From: Oscillospiraceae bacterium | GTDB taxonomy: Bacteria; Bacillota; Clostridia; Oscillospirales; Ruminococcaceae | Direction: 5' to 3' | DNA: 57,026 bases | Assembly (NCBI GenBank): GCA_017435045.1 | Contig: JAFSFT010000039.1 | Location: forward strand, 1-57,026 | Shown: positions 26,987 to 35,426 of the stretch, one piece after another | Layout: each line of letters starts with the position of its first letter | How positions within the stretch are numbered: position 1 is the stretch's first letter | Position numbers and translations under genes: made by a program | Notes under the pieces: model-generated | The model's input: only the letters and a program-made list of their open reading frames with translations | The model's database searches: none | What the model was told of the DNA's origin: nothing

Positions 26987-28018
26987 ATGCCATTCTTGAT
27001 TGTCCGTAATGATATAACAAAAATGAATGTTGATGCCATTGTCAATGCTGCAAACAACAGCCTGCTGGGCGGTGGCGGTGTTGACGGTGCAATTCACCGT
27101 GCTGCAGGTCCGCAGCTGCTCCGTGAATGCCGCACTCTGCACGGATGTGAAACAGGCGATGCCAGGATAACCAAAGGGTATAATCTGCCTGCAAAATATG
27201 TTATCCATACGGTCGGTCCTGTATGGAATGGCGGCAGTCACAACGAAAAAGTCTTGCTGACAAGCTGTTACCGCAAAAGCCTTGAACTTGCCAAAGCATA
27301 CAAATGCGAAACTGTGGCATTTCCTCTTATCTCTGCCGGAGTTTACGGATACCCCAAAGACAAGGCATTAAGGGTTGCCATTGACACTATAAGCGAGTTT
27401 CTTACAGATAATGATATGCTTGTGTACATCGTTATCTTTGACAAGCAGAGTTTTAAAATAAGCGAAAAGCTTGTGGCAGATATCCGTCAGTTTATTGACG
27501 ACAGATATGTGGATGAACATTATATCGAGACCGCTGAACGCCGACGCATATTCAAAAAAATAAAAAACATCGCTTCCGATGAAGACTTTGAGGGTTGTTC
27601 CTCTGTAGCCGAACCTCTTACCGATGATATAACAGTCTGTCTGCCTTCCCGCCCTCTTGATGCCTACATCAAGGAACTTGACGAAAGCTTTTCCGAGATG
27701 CTGCTGCGTAAAATTTCCGAAAAAGGTATGAAGGACAGCCAGTGCTACAAAAAGGCAAATATTGACCGCAAGCTGTTCAGCAAAATAAAAAATGACAAAC
27801 TGTACAAGCCAAGCAAGCCTACAGCGATTGCCTTTGCAATCGCACTTGAACTTTCTCTCAGCGAAACAAAGGAACTGCTGGAAAAGGCAGGCTTTGCCCT
27901 TTCCCACTCAAGTGTATTCGATATTATCATCGAATATTTTATCCGCAACAAAAACTACAATGTGTTCGATATAAACGATGCTCTGTTCCAGTTTGACCAG
28001 CCGCTTTTAGGCTGTTAA
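26987..28018 (+). CDS. Macrodomain protein with C-terminal helical domain
   Basis: A 343-residue protein. Residues 1-165 form a macrodomain of the MacroD type: [20 protein letters not shown] binds ADP-ribose and [12 protein letters not shown] closes the site. Such enzymes remove O-acetyl or protein- and nucleic-acid-linked ADP-ribose. The C-terminal 110 residues (about 230-343, [42 protein letters not shown]) form a helical, XRE-like domain that recurs in Clostridia macrodomain proteins and may bind nucleic acid. It is co-transcribed with WYL regulator 1. Confidence 0.88.
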   Translation: MPFLIVRNDITKMNVDAIVNAANNSLLGGGGVDGAIHRAAGPQLLRECRTLHGCETGDARITKGYNLPAKYVIHTVGPVWNGGSHNEKVLLTSCYRKSLELAKAYKCETVAFPLISAGVYGYPKDKALRVAIDTISEFLTDNDMLVYIVIFDKQSFKISEKLVADIRQFIDDRYVDEHYIETAERRRIFKKIKNIASDEDFEGCSSVAEPLTDDITVCLPSRPLDAYIKELDESFSEMLLRKISEKGMKDSQCYKKANIDRKLFSKIKNDKLYKPSKPTAIAFAIALELSLSETKELLEKAGFALSHSSVFDIIIEYFIRNKNYNVFDINDALFQFDQPLLGC

Positions 28019-28188
28019 AATGTCGCTTTCCATGCGACCAAATCCAATTTAAAACCATATAAAATAATGACTGTAAACACAAAGCCGTTCTTAAGCCGAC
28101 AGCCGAAAATTTCTTCTTGCATAGAGATTCTTAACTGACGTCCATAACGACAAAAATATAGTCATTTTTTATTTGGGAGGATTTATAT

Positions 28189-28902
28189 ATGAAAAAGAAC
28201 AACATCGAATTTGCAACAGATTGCAGCAACAACAGACCAATCGTCCCTGCTCCTTTACCTAACAACATCACCGAGATTGTTTTTATCCTTGACCGCAGCG
28301 GCTCTATGGCAGGTCTTGAAAAGGACACAATAGGCGGTTTCAACTCCATGATTGAAAAGCAGAAAAAAACCGACGGCTTTGCCTATGTTTCCACCGTCCT
28401 GTTTGACAACACAAGCGAGGTTATCCACGACAGAGTGCCGCTGCACAGAATGACACCGATGACCGAAGATGACTATTATGTGCGAGGATGCACTGCATTG
28501 CTGGATGCCATTGGCAGTGCAATACATCATATCGGCAATGTCCATAAGTATGCCCGTGCTGAAGATGTGCCCGCAAAAACATTGTTTGTAATAACCACAG
28601 ACGGTATGGAAAATGCCAGCCGCCGCTATACTGCCGAAAAGGTTAAAAGCATGATTAAACATCAGAAGGAACGTTACGGCTGGGAGTTTTTGTTCCTTGG
28701 TGCAAACATCGATGCAGTGGAAGCTGCAGGCAGAATAGGCATCGACCCCGACAGAGCTGTGGACTATAAATGTGATGCCCAGGGTACAGCACTTAACTAC
28801 GAAACTGTAGGAGGTATTTTCAAACGTATGCGGTCCGGCTCTGACGCATTTACAGGCTGGAAAGATGAGATTGAAAAGGATGTTGGGAAGAGAGGCAGAT
28901 GA
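28189..28902 (+). CDS. VWA (von Willebrand A) domain protein
   Basis: A 237-residue cytoplasmic protein that is nearly all VWA domain. The metal-ion-dependent adhesion site is complete: DRSGS (Asp35, Ser37, Ser39), a Thr in GCTALLDAIG and Asp in TTDGMEN. Such stand-alone VWA proteins, related to those next to Ro60 and to tellurite/TerY-like genes, scaffold complexes through Mg2+. GGGAGG lies before the start. It has a degenerate paralogue at 40892-41476, which links the two gene groups. Its 170-base upstream gap has no clear promoter, so it may be read from the WYL-macrodomain unit. Confidence 0.88.
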   Translation: MKKNNIEFATDCSNNRPIVPAPLPNNITEIVFILDRSGSMAGLEKDTIGGFNSMIEKQKKTDGFAYVSTVLFDNTSEVIHDRVPLHRMTPMTEDDYYVRGCTALLDAIGSAIHHIGNVHKYARAEDVPAKTLFVITTDGMENASRRYTAEKVKSMIKHQKERYGWEFLFLGANIDAVEAAGRIGIDPDRAVDYKCDAQGTALNYETVGGIFKRMRSGSDAFTGWKDEIEKDVGKRGR

Positions 28903-28914
28903 TTCTATCCGCTA

Positions 28915-28977
28915 TGAGCCTAAAAGCGACACCTGTCTTTCAGCTGTCTTGTATGACCTGTTTTCAGGGAATATAAT
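28915..28977 (+). promoter_or_regulatory. Regulon motif and promoter of the SLOG gene
   Basis: TGAGCCTAAAAGCGACA (28915-28931) matches the 17-bp motif with two departures from the consensus. It is followed after 17 bp by TTGTAT (28949-28954) and, 17 bp on, by a perfect TATAAT (28972-28977). The geometry is the same as at the two WYL promoters. Confidence 0.75.
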
Positions 28978-29007
28978 ATATACATAAAATACAACCGAGG
29001 TGATACT

Positions 29008-29478
29008 ATGAAAAAAACATCCTGCTGCTTTACAGGTCATCGTGATATGCCAAAGGATTTGCTGCCAATAAGAAAACGGCTTAAAGCCGAAATAATTTCC
29101 GCCATAGATAAGGGCTATACCGATTTTTATGTGGGCGGTGCCATCGGCTTTGACACCCTTGCTGCAAAAGTTCTGCTTGAGCTGCGTATGGAGGGATATT
29201 CCATAAAAGTGCACCTGATCTATCCTTTTGACGGCTTCACCGATAAATTTCCAGCAAAGGATAAGGCAGTGTATGATACACTTCTGCCAAAATTCGATAC
29301 TGTAACCTGTGCATCCAAGGCACGTGGCAAGGAAGGTTTTTATAAACGCAACAGATGCCTTGTTGATGTATCCTCGCATTGCATTGCATATATGACAAAA
29401 GAACAGGGCGGAACGGCTTACACCTTCAACTACGCCATATCGCAGGGCTGCACCGTAATCAATATAGCAAAACCGTAA
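29008..29478 (+). CDS. SLOG-family protein (DUF1273/YpsA-like)
   Basis: A 156-residue Rossmann-like protein. The pattern CCFTGHRDMPKDLL, FYVGGAIGFDTLAAKVLLEL and EQGGTAYTFNYAI is that of the DUF1273 branch of the SLOG superfamily, which binds nucleotides or ADP-ribose-like ligands; relatives appear in nucleotide-signal conflict systems. It has its own promoter with the regulon motif and its own terminator. In this setting, with macrodomain and ADP-ribosylglycohydrolase genes, a sensor or enzyme for an ADP-ribose-type molecule is plausible but not shown. Confidence 0.82.
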   Translation: MKKTSCCFTGHRDMPKDLLPIRKRLKAEIISAIDKGYTDFYVGGAIGFDTLAAKVLLELRMEGYSIKVHLIYPFDGFTDKFPAKDKAVYDTLLPKFDTVTCASKARGKEGFYKRNRCLVDVSSHCIAYMTKEQGGTAYTFNYAISQGCTVINIAKP

Positions 29479-29482
29479 CAAT

Positions 29483-29530
29483 AAAAAGATGTGTCTTATC
29501 AGTGTGTTCCGCACAAGGCACATCTTTTTG
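29483..29530 (+). terminator. Terminator of the SLOG gene
   Basis: An 11-bp stem AAAAAGATGTG/CACATCTTTTT with a 25-base loop starts 5 bases after the stop codon. A possible promoter for the next gene follows (TTGACT at 29540-29545, TAATAT at 29564-29569). Confidence 0.75.
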
Positions 29531-29604
29531 TCTGCAGATTTGACTGTGTTCACCTTTCTCTGATAATATTAAATTATACTGTTCCGCTGAAAGGAGTAAA
29601 CCAT

Positions 29605-30963
29605 ATGCCAACATACAACACAGATGCCCGGCTTGCCTCTGACATAGCAAAAGCCGTGTCCGACAAGGGCGGTATATGCTATTTTGTGGGCGGATATGTG
29701 CGGGATAATCTCCTTGGCATTGACAGCAAGGACATTGATATAGAAGTGCACGGGGTCTCCCCTGACACGCTGCAGGCCGTTCTTGCACAGTTCGGCACTG
29801 TTATAACCATAGGCTCAAGCTTTGGAGTATACAATATAAAGGGATATTCCCTTGATATTGCCATGCCGAGAAAAGAAAGTACACGCGGAGCGGGACATCG
29901 TGATTTTGACATATATGTCGACCCATTTATCGGCACAGAAAAAGCTGCTGTACGCCGAGATTTCACCATAAATTCTCTTATGCAGAATGTGCTTACAGGA
30001 GAAATCACCGACCATTTTGGCGGTCTGTCCGACCTTGAAAAAAGAATTATCCGTCACGTAAACGATGATTCCTTTGCCGAAGACCCGCTGCGTGTGCTGC
30101 GCGGAGCCCAGTTTGCCGCAAGATTCGGCTTTGAAATTGCCGAGGAGACAATTGCCCTTTGTGCTGCAATGGATTTAACCGCATTGTCCAGAGAACGCAT
30201 TGAGGCAGAGTTGAAAAAGGCACTTTTAAAATCGGACAAACCTTCTGTTTTCTTTGAAAATTTAAGAAAAATGAATCAGCTTGACTATTGGTTCATCCAG
30301 CTTAACAGCATTATCGGCATTCCGCAAAATCCGCATTTCCACTCTGAAGGCGATGTGTGGAACCACACAATGATGGTGCTTGATGAAGCCGCTGAACATC
30401 GCAATAACGCCAGAAACCCCTTCGGTTTTATGCTTGCTGCCCTGTGCCACGATTTTGGAAAAGCTGTATGCACTAAAAACGAAGATGGCAAAATACGCTC
30501 CATAGGACACGAAAAAGAGGGACTGCCTCTGATTGAAGCCTTTATGCACCGTATTACCACCGAGACAAAACTGATAAACTATGTGCTTAACCTTTGTGCA
30601 CTGCATATGAAGCCCAACGCCCTTGCCGCTATGAATGCAGGCATCAAAGCCACCAACAAAATGTTTGACCAATGCACCGACCCCACTGCCCTTGTGTATA
30701 TGGCTATGGCAGACAATTACGGCAGAATTATCCCCTGCGGAATAACACCACACGAAAATTTTCTGTTTAAAAGGCTGGAAATATATAACGAGCTTATGTC
30801 AAGACCCTTTGTGCAGGGCAAGGACCTGATTGGCGCAGGGCTTATCCCTGACGAAAATTTCAGCAGCTATCTGGAGTTTGCACACAAACTGCGTCTTGCA
30901 GGCACAGAAAAGCAAAGTGCACTTAAGCAGACACTGGCTTTTGCAAAAAAAGCAAACAGATAG
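29605..30963 (+). CDS. cca: CCA-adding tRNA nucleotidyltransferase with HD domain
   Basis: A 452-residue class II nucleotidyltransferase. The head domain has VGGYVRDNLLG and the catalytic DIDIE, then RRDFTINSLMQ and DPLRVLRGAQFAARFGFE. An HD phosphohydrolase domain follows near residue 285 (ALCHDFGKAV). Such enzymes add or repair the 3' CCA end of tRNA. The start at 29605 has AAGGAG 8 bases upstream; the ORF runs 114 bases further upstream, through the terminator, without a ribosome site. It may be the housekeeping enzyme, but its place beside macrodomain, VWA and SLOG genes also suits a tRNA-repair role. Confidence 0.9.
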   Translation: MPTYNTDARLASDIAKAVSDKGGICYFVGGYVRDNLLGIDSKDIDIEVHGVSPDTLQAVLAQFGTVITIGSSFGVYNIKGYSLDIAMPRKESTRGAGHRDFDIYVDPFIGTEKAAVRRDFTINSLMQNVLTGEITDHFGGLSDLEKRIIRHVNDDSFAEDPLRVLRGAQFAARFGFEIAEETIALCAAMDLTALSRERIEAELKKALLKSDKPSVFFENLRKMNQLDYWFIQLNSIIGIPQNPHFHSEGDVWNHTMMVLDEAAEHRNNARNPFGFMLAALCHDFGKAVCTKNEDGKIRSIGHEKEGLPLIEAFMHRITTETKLINYVLNLCALHMKPNALAAMNAGIKATNKMFDQCTDPTALVYMAMADNYGRIIPCGITPHENFLFKRLEIYNELMSRPFVQGKDLIGAGLIPDENFSSYLEFAHKLRLAGTEKQSALKQTLAFAKKANR

Positions 30964-31037
30964 CTTTTGTGTTACACTAACGGAGAATCACCATATTTTA
31001 TCCGACCAAATTATATTTGCACTACTGTCAGCTTTCC

Positions 31038-31090
31038 AAATACGCTGCATCACAATAAAATGATGCGGCGTATTTTATTATTGTTTTTTA
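31038..31090 (+). terminator. Terminator after the CCA-adding enzyme gene
   Basis: AAATACGC-TGCATCA pairs with TGATGC-G-GCGTATTT, followed by a T-rich tract. The remaining gap up to 31313 is AT-rich and shows no further structure. Confidence 0.82.
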
Positions 31091-31313
31091 CTCGTCCAGA
31101 CTTGTATAATTTTTATCTTCCGCTTTTGTCTGTATATGTGCCATTTTCCTGCAAGACATAAATTATTTGTCCAAAATCAAATTTTACACTTTATTTTATG
31201 GCACCTTTGGGCTGATAAATCCTGCCATTATTGTAAATATGCGGTTTTAATATTAAACTTAAAGTAACAGCAGCTTTTTTATTGTTTTTATTCAGCGAAA
31301 GGACCCATCAACT

Positions 31314-32885
31314 ATGAAAAAGAAAATCACCTGTATGTTTATGTCGGCAGCAATGGCTTTCAGCTTTATTGCACAGACAGCACTGCCTGTTTTTGCCGTT
31401 GATAATACCGAACAGTCTGCAGAACTGACAGCAGAATCAGATATCACAGCATCTGTTTATAGTGAAACTGACAATCAGCCTGCTGACAGCAGTATTCAGG
31501 TGACAGATAATATTATCACTTCCTCTGACATTCTGAACGCTGCGGAGGATGCATCCATTACAGATGAAGAATATTTTTCAGTCATTTTTTACTTTGATGA
31601 TTATGCCGAACCTGTAACAGAAATATATGCATCCAATACCGAAATCTCATCCGGTCCCTGCTATATACCGGACGGCATCATAGTTGAAGGATGGTATACA
31701 GAACCTGAATTTACAAACAGAATTTCCGAAACAAATCCATATATTGTAACAGAAGACGCAACCCTTTATGCTTTATGCGAAATCTGTGACGCAGACGACG
31801 AGTATGTCATTCCATATTCCGGAGAATGCGGCAATGGCCTCGTCTGGGCATTTGACGGTGAAACAGGTACTCTTACAATAAGCGGCAATGGTGTTATGTA
31901 TGACTGCCACTACGACTATGCCCCTTGGCTTGACCTCCGCCAGAAGATTAAATCCGTTATTGTGGAAGAAGGTGTTACAGGCATCGGTCAGTGTGCCTTT
32001 TATGACTGTACCCTTCTTGAAAATGTCCTTCTTCCGGAAGGGCTGGAATATATGGATACCCAGGCTTTCTACAACTGCGGATTGACAGAAATCACTCTGC
32101 CTGAAACCATCAGCCGTATCGGCATAAGTGCTTTCAAATCCTGCGATAAACTTAAATCTATTGAAGTTCCCGATACTGTATACCAGATAGGTGATGCCGC
32201 TTTTGCAGACTGTACTTCCCTCATAAATGTTGTTCTGCCTGCAGGGCTTACCAGAATATGCGAAGACACTTTTAGCAACTGTGAAAATCTTTTGGATATT
32301 ACTGTTCCCGACACTGTAACAGAAATTGACTGCAATGCTTTTGCAAACTGTACTTCTCTTGAACGTGCTGTTCTGCCTGCAGAACTTGCAGCAATAAGCG
32401 ATAACCTGTTCAGCGGCTGCACAAAACTTACATCCATCAGCATCCCTGACAGCGTACTTACCATAGGCAGCAAAAAGACAGTAAAAATCACAGTAAATAT
32501 TGCCCAGCACAACAAGGCACAGTTTACGGAAAAAATTATGCTTACAGCACCTGCAAATGCTGTTACTGACAATACAGACAACACACCTGTATTGACCTGG
32601 GGTAAATCCATACAGCTTAAAGCCACAGTACTGCCTTCAAAAGGTAAAAACAAGGCAATCGGTTACGAGGTTGTCGCAAAGGACACCGGCCTGGCAGCGG
32701 AAGGTGTAACCATCAAAAACGGAAAACTTTCCGTATCCAAAGCCTCCTTCAAGCTGACACCTTTTACAGGAACAGTTATAGTAAGGGCTTATCTTATGGA
32801 TTACCATAAGATTGACGGCAGCAGTTATACCGCAATCGAAGATTTTATGGAGATTTATATCAAAGCAACAAACACATTACGTTGA
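31314..32885 (+). CDS. Secreted leucine-rich repeat protein, BspA type
   Basis: A 523-residue exported protein. A signal peptide (1-30, ending PVFAVD) is followed by a Thr/Ser/Glu-rich stretch, one InlB B-repeat-like unit (about 85-155, IVEGWYTEPEFTNRISE), and five to six LRR_5 repeats (about 215-385, with phrases like IGDAAFADCTSLINVVLPAG). The repeats stop abruptly at SVLTIGSKK, and the last 135 residues are beta-rich and Ig-like. No sortase motif or S-layer domain is seen. BspA-like proteins mediate surface or host binding. The sharp change after SVLTIG may mark an internal deletion or domain swap. Confidence 0.85.
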   Translation: MKKKITCMFMSAAMAFSFIAQTALPVFAVDNTEQSAELTAESDITASVYSETDNQPADSSIQVTDNIITSSDILNAAEDASITDEEYFSVIFYFDDYAEPVTEIYASNTEISSGPCYIPDGIIVEGWYTEPEFTNRISETNPYIVTEDATLYALCEICDADDEYVIPYSGECGNGLVWAFDGETGTLTISGNGVMYDCHYDYAPWLDLRQKIKSVIVEEGVTGIGQCAFYDCTLLENVLLPEGLEYMDTQAFYNCGLTEITLPETISRIGISAFKSCDKLKSIEVPDTVYQIGDAAFADCTSLINVVLPAGLTRICEDTFSNCENLLDITVPDTVTEIDCNAFANCTSLERAVLPAELAAISDNLFSGCTKLTSISIPDSVLTIGSKKTVKITVNIAQHNKAQFTEKIMLTAPANAVTDNTDNTPVLTWGKSIQLKATVLPSKGKNKAIGYEVVAKDTGLAAEGVTIKNGKLSVSKASFKLTPFTGTVIVRAYLMDYHKIDGSSYTAIEDFMEIYIKATNTLR

Positions 32886-32895
32886 TTTCAGAAGC

Positions 32896-32934
32896 AAAAA
32901 AGCGGATTATCTGACCGATAATCCGCTTTTTCAA
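32896..32934. terminator. Bidirectional terminator
   Basis: AAAAAGCGGATTATC/GATAATCCGCTTTTT, a 15-bp stem with a 5-base loop, lies between the converging LRR and acyl-CoA ligase genes. Confidence 0.88.
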
Positions 32935-32999
32935 TATTATATTTGTAATATTTTCAAAACTGTATGCTTACTTATTGCCGTTTTGCATATATAAGCATA

Positions 33000-34637
33000 T
33001 CATCCCTTAATCTGTGCTTCAACAAGTCTGTCTGAACAGTAACGCTGACGAAGCACAGGTTTTTCTATCTTGCCTGTAGGGTTTCTTGGCACCTTGTCAA
33101 AGATAATTTTTCTTGGGCGTTTGTATCTTGGCAATGCCATGCAGAATTCGTCTATCTCCTGCTGGGTGCAGCTTTCGCTTTCCTTTATTTCAATAATTGC
33201 TGCTGCAATTTCGCCAAGGCGGCTGTCAGGCAGGCCTATAACCGCAACATCTTTGATTTTGTCGCAGCTGCGCAGAAAATCTTCTATCTGCACAGGGTAA
33301 ATATTTTCGCCACCGGAGATAACAACATCCTTTTTACGGTCTACAAGATAGATAAAACCATCTGTATCGGCTTTTGCCATATCCCCTGTAAACAGCCAGC
33401 CTCCGCGGAGAACTTCCTCTGTAGCCTGAGGATTTTTGTAATAGCAGGTCATTACACCGTCGCCCTTTACGATAAGTTCGCCCACTTCGCCCTCTGCCAC
33501 ATCCTCACCGTGTTCATCAACAATGCGTGTCTGCCAGCCGTAGCCTGCTTTGCCTATTGCGCCCACCTTGCCGATGTTTTCCACACCAAGATGCACACAG
33601 CCCGGACCTATAGACTCGGAAAGACCATAGTTTGTATCGTAGCTGTGATTAGGGAACACATTAAGCCAGCGGCGGATAAGGCTTGGCGGTACAGGCTGTG
33701 CACCGATATGCATAAGCCTCCACTGATCGAGGCGATATCTTGACAGGTCGATTCTGCCGTCATCTATTGCATCCAGCATATCCTGTGCCCACGGCACCAG
33801 AAGCCATACAATTGAACATCTTTCTTCTGTAACAGCACGCAGTATCCACTCCGGTTTTACACCTCGCAGCAGCACAGCCTTCGAACCCGAAACAAGTGAA
33901 CCGAACCAGTGCATCTTTGCCCCTGTATGATACAGTGGCGGTATGCACAAAAACACATCATCCCTTTGCTGGTTATGGTGCTTTTGTTCTGTAAGACAGG
34001 CGTGCACAAGAGACTTATGGTTATGCAATATAGCTTTTGGGAAACCTGTGGTACCCGATGAAAAATATATTGCGGCATCGTCATCCTCACAAAGTGCAAC
34101 AGGCGGAGCAGATGAAGAACAGTAGCCTGCCAGTCTGATGCAGTCCTGTGCATAGGACGGAACATTGCTGCCTACAAAAAACAGTGTTTTTACCGAAGGG
34201 ATATCCTCTGCAATTGCATCGATACGGCTGATAAATTCAGGGCCGAACACCAGCATTTCAACATCTGCAAGGTCAATGCAGTATTTTATCTCCTCTGATG
34301 AATATCGGTAGTTCATAGGCACGGCAATACAGCCTGCCTTGAGAACGCCAAAATAGACAGGCAGCCATTCAAGGCAGTTCATTACAAGAATTGCAACCTT
34401 GGTGCCTTTTTTTACACATCGGCTAAGCAGCAGATTGGCAAAGCGGTTTGCATTGCGGTCAAAATCCTTCCAGCTTAGTTCTCTGCGGTACGGAGCGTCG
34501 GTTCCTGCACTTTCTATAAGGTTAAAGTCCCACCAGGTGACAGCCTTGTCCCTTTCTTCTGACGGATTTATCTCCACCAGTGCAGTTTCCTGACCGTACA
34601 GTCTGGCGTTTTTCTCAAGAAAATCTGTGATAATCAT
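33000..34637 (-). CDS. Acyl-CoA synthetase (AMP-forming ligase)
   Basis: A 545-residue ANL-superfamily enzyme that activates a carboxylic acid to acyl-AMP and then acyl-CoA. The ATP-binding loop is YFSSGTTGFPKAI, followed by GLSESIGPG, LVDRKKDVVISGGENIYPVQ and the catalytic-lysine motif PRNPTGKIEKPVLRQRY near the end. It stands alone with no beta-oxidation or polyketide genes nearby, so the acid it uses (medium-chain, aromatic or cyclic) cannot be assigned. Confidence 0.9.
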   Translation of the reverse strand: MIITDFLEKNARLYGQETALVEINPSEERDKAVTWWDFNLIESAGTDAPYRRELSWKDFDRNANRFANLLLSRCVKKGTKVAILVMNCLEWLPVYFGVLKAGCIAVPMNYRYSSEEIKYCIDLADVEMLVFGPEFISRIDAIAEDIPSVKTLFFVGSNVPSYAQDCIRLAGYCSSSAPPVALCEDDDAAIYFSSGTTGFPKAILHNHKSLVHACLTEQKHHNQQRDDVFLCIPPLYHTGAKMHWFGSLVSGSKAVLLRGVKPEWILRAVTEERCSIVWLLVPWAQDMLDAIDDGRIDLSRYRLDQWRLMHIGAQPVPPSLIRRWLNVFPNHSYDTNYGLSESIGPGCVHLGVENIGKVGAIGKAGYGWQTRIVDEHGEDVAEGEVGELIVKGDGVMTCYYKNPQATEEVLRGGWLFTGDMAKADTDGFIYLVDRKKDVVISGGENIYPVQIEDFLRSCDKIKDVAVIGLPDSRLGEIAAAIIEIKESESCTQQEIDEFCMALPRYKRPRKIIFDKVPRNPTGKIEKPVLRQRYCSDRLVEAQIKG

Positions 34638-34837
34638 AATTCTCCCCTGCCTTGTAATATACTGGCAATTATATCAATAATATAAATATTATATTAAACA
34701 ATAGGTATTAAATCAACTGCATCCTGTTTTAAAATTTCTGTCGTTAAGGCGTTTTATCCCGTCTTTCATACCACCTCTTGTATTTTTATATTCTGAGTGC
34801 TATCATTGGATAAAACCAAGTATCGGAGGATATAACC

Positions 34838-35293
34838 ATGTGTGAAGAAACAGTAAAAATTGAAGGCGCAGTGGCTGCAGAAACTGCAGAAACAACCGCT
34901 GCTGAAATTACAGAAAAAGCAGAGGAAACCGTGGAAACCGAGCCTTTATTTGAAGAATTTGTTGATTTTGAAACATTCAGCAAATCCGATTTCCGTGTGG
35001 TAAAGGTAAAAGAATGTTCCGCTGTTAAAAAGAGCAAAAAGCTTTTGCACTTTGTACTTGATGACGGCACAGGCACAGACCGTATTATTCTTTCCGGCAT
35101 TCATGCTTTTTACGAACCTGAAGAACTTGTGGGCAAAACATTGCTTGCAATAACCAACCTGCCTCCAAGAAAAATGATGGGCATAGACTCCTGCGGTATG
35201 CTTATGAGTGCAATCCACACTGTCAACGGGGAAGAAAGACTTAACCTTGTTATGCTCAATGATGCTATCCCTGCAGGTGCAAAACTGTACTGA
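34838..35293 (+). CDS. Stand-alone EMAP/MetRS-C-type tRNA-binding domain protein
   Basis: A 151-residue protein. Residues 1-45 are strongly acidic and Ala/Glu/Thr-rich, and residues 48-151 form the OB-fold tRNA-binding domain found at the C-terminus of methionyl-tRNA synthetase and in CsaA/Arc1p (DFETFSKSDFRVVKVKEC, ITNLPPRKMMGIDSCGMLM). Separate copies bind tRNA nonspecifically and may assist a synthetase or act as a chaperone. GGAGGA precedes the start. It is monocistronic with a strong terminator. Confidence 0.88.
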   Translation: MCEETVKIEGAVAAETAETTAAEITEKAEETVETEPLFEEFVDFETFSKSDFRVVKVKECSAVKKSKKLLHFVLDDGTGTDRIILSGIHAFYEPEELVGKTLLAITNLPPRKMMGIDSCGMLMSAIHTVNGEERLNLVMLNDAIPAGAKLY

Positions 35294-35380
35294 TAAAAAT
35301 GTAAAAGTTTTGCAAACTTTATAAAGTCTGCATTTGCAGATAAATCAGCAATGTTTTTCTGACATATACCATATAAAACA

Positions 35381-35416
35381 TCAGCACCCCAAAGGAAACT
35401 CCCTTTGGGGTGCTGT
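35381..35416. terminator. Bidirectional terminator
   Basis: CAGCACCCCAAAGG pairs with CCTTTGGGGTGCTG over 14 bp between the tRNA-binding protein gene and the end of the fucose operon. Confidence 0.88.
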
Positions 35417-35426
35417 TTGTTGATTG

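Noticed and set aside
28021-28037. Reverse-oriented regulon motif before the VWA gene
   Set aside because: Only TGTCGCTTT matches. The GGCACA part is absent and there is no minus-strand gene or promoter to serve.
29491-29604. N-terminal extension of the CCA-adding enzyme
   Set aside because: It runs through the SLOG terminator and the promoter candidate. AAGGAG precedes the ATG at 29605.
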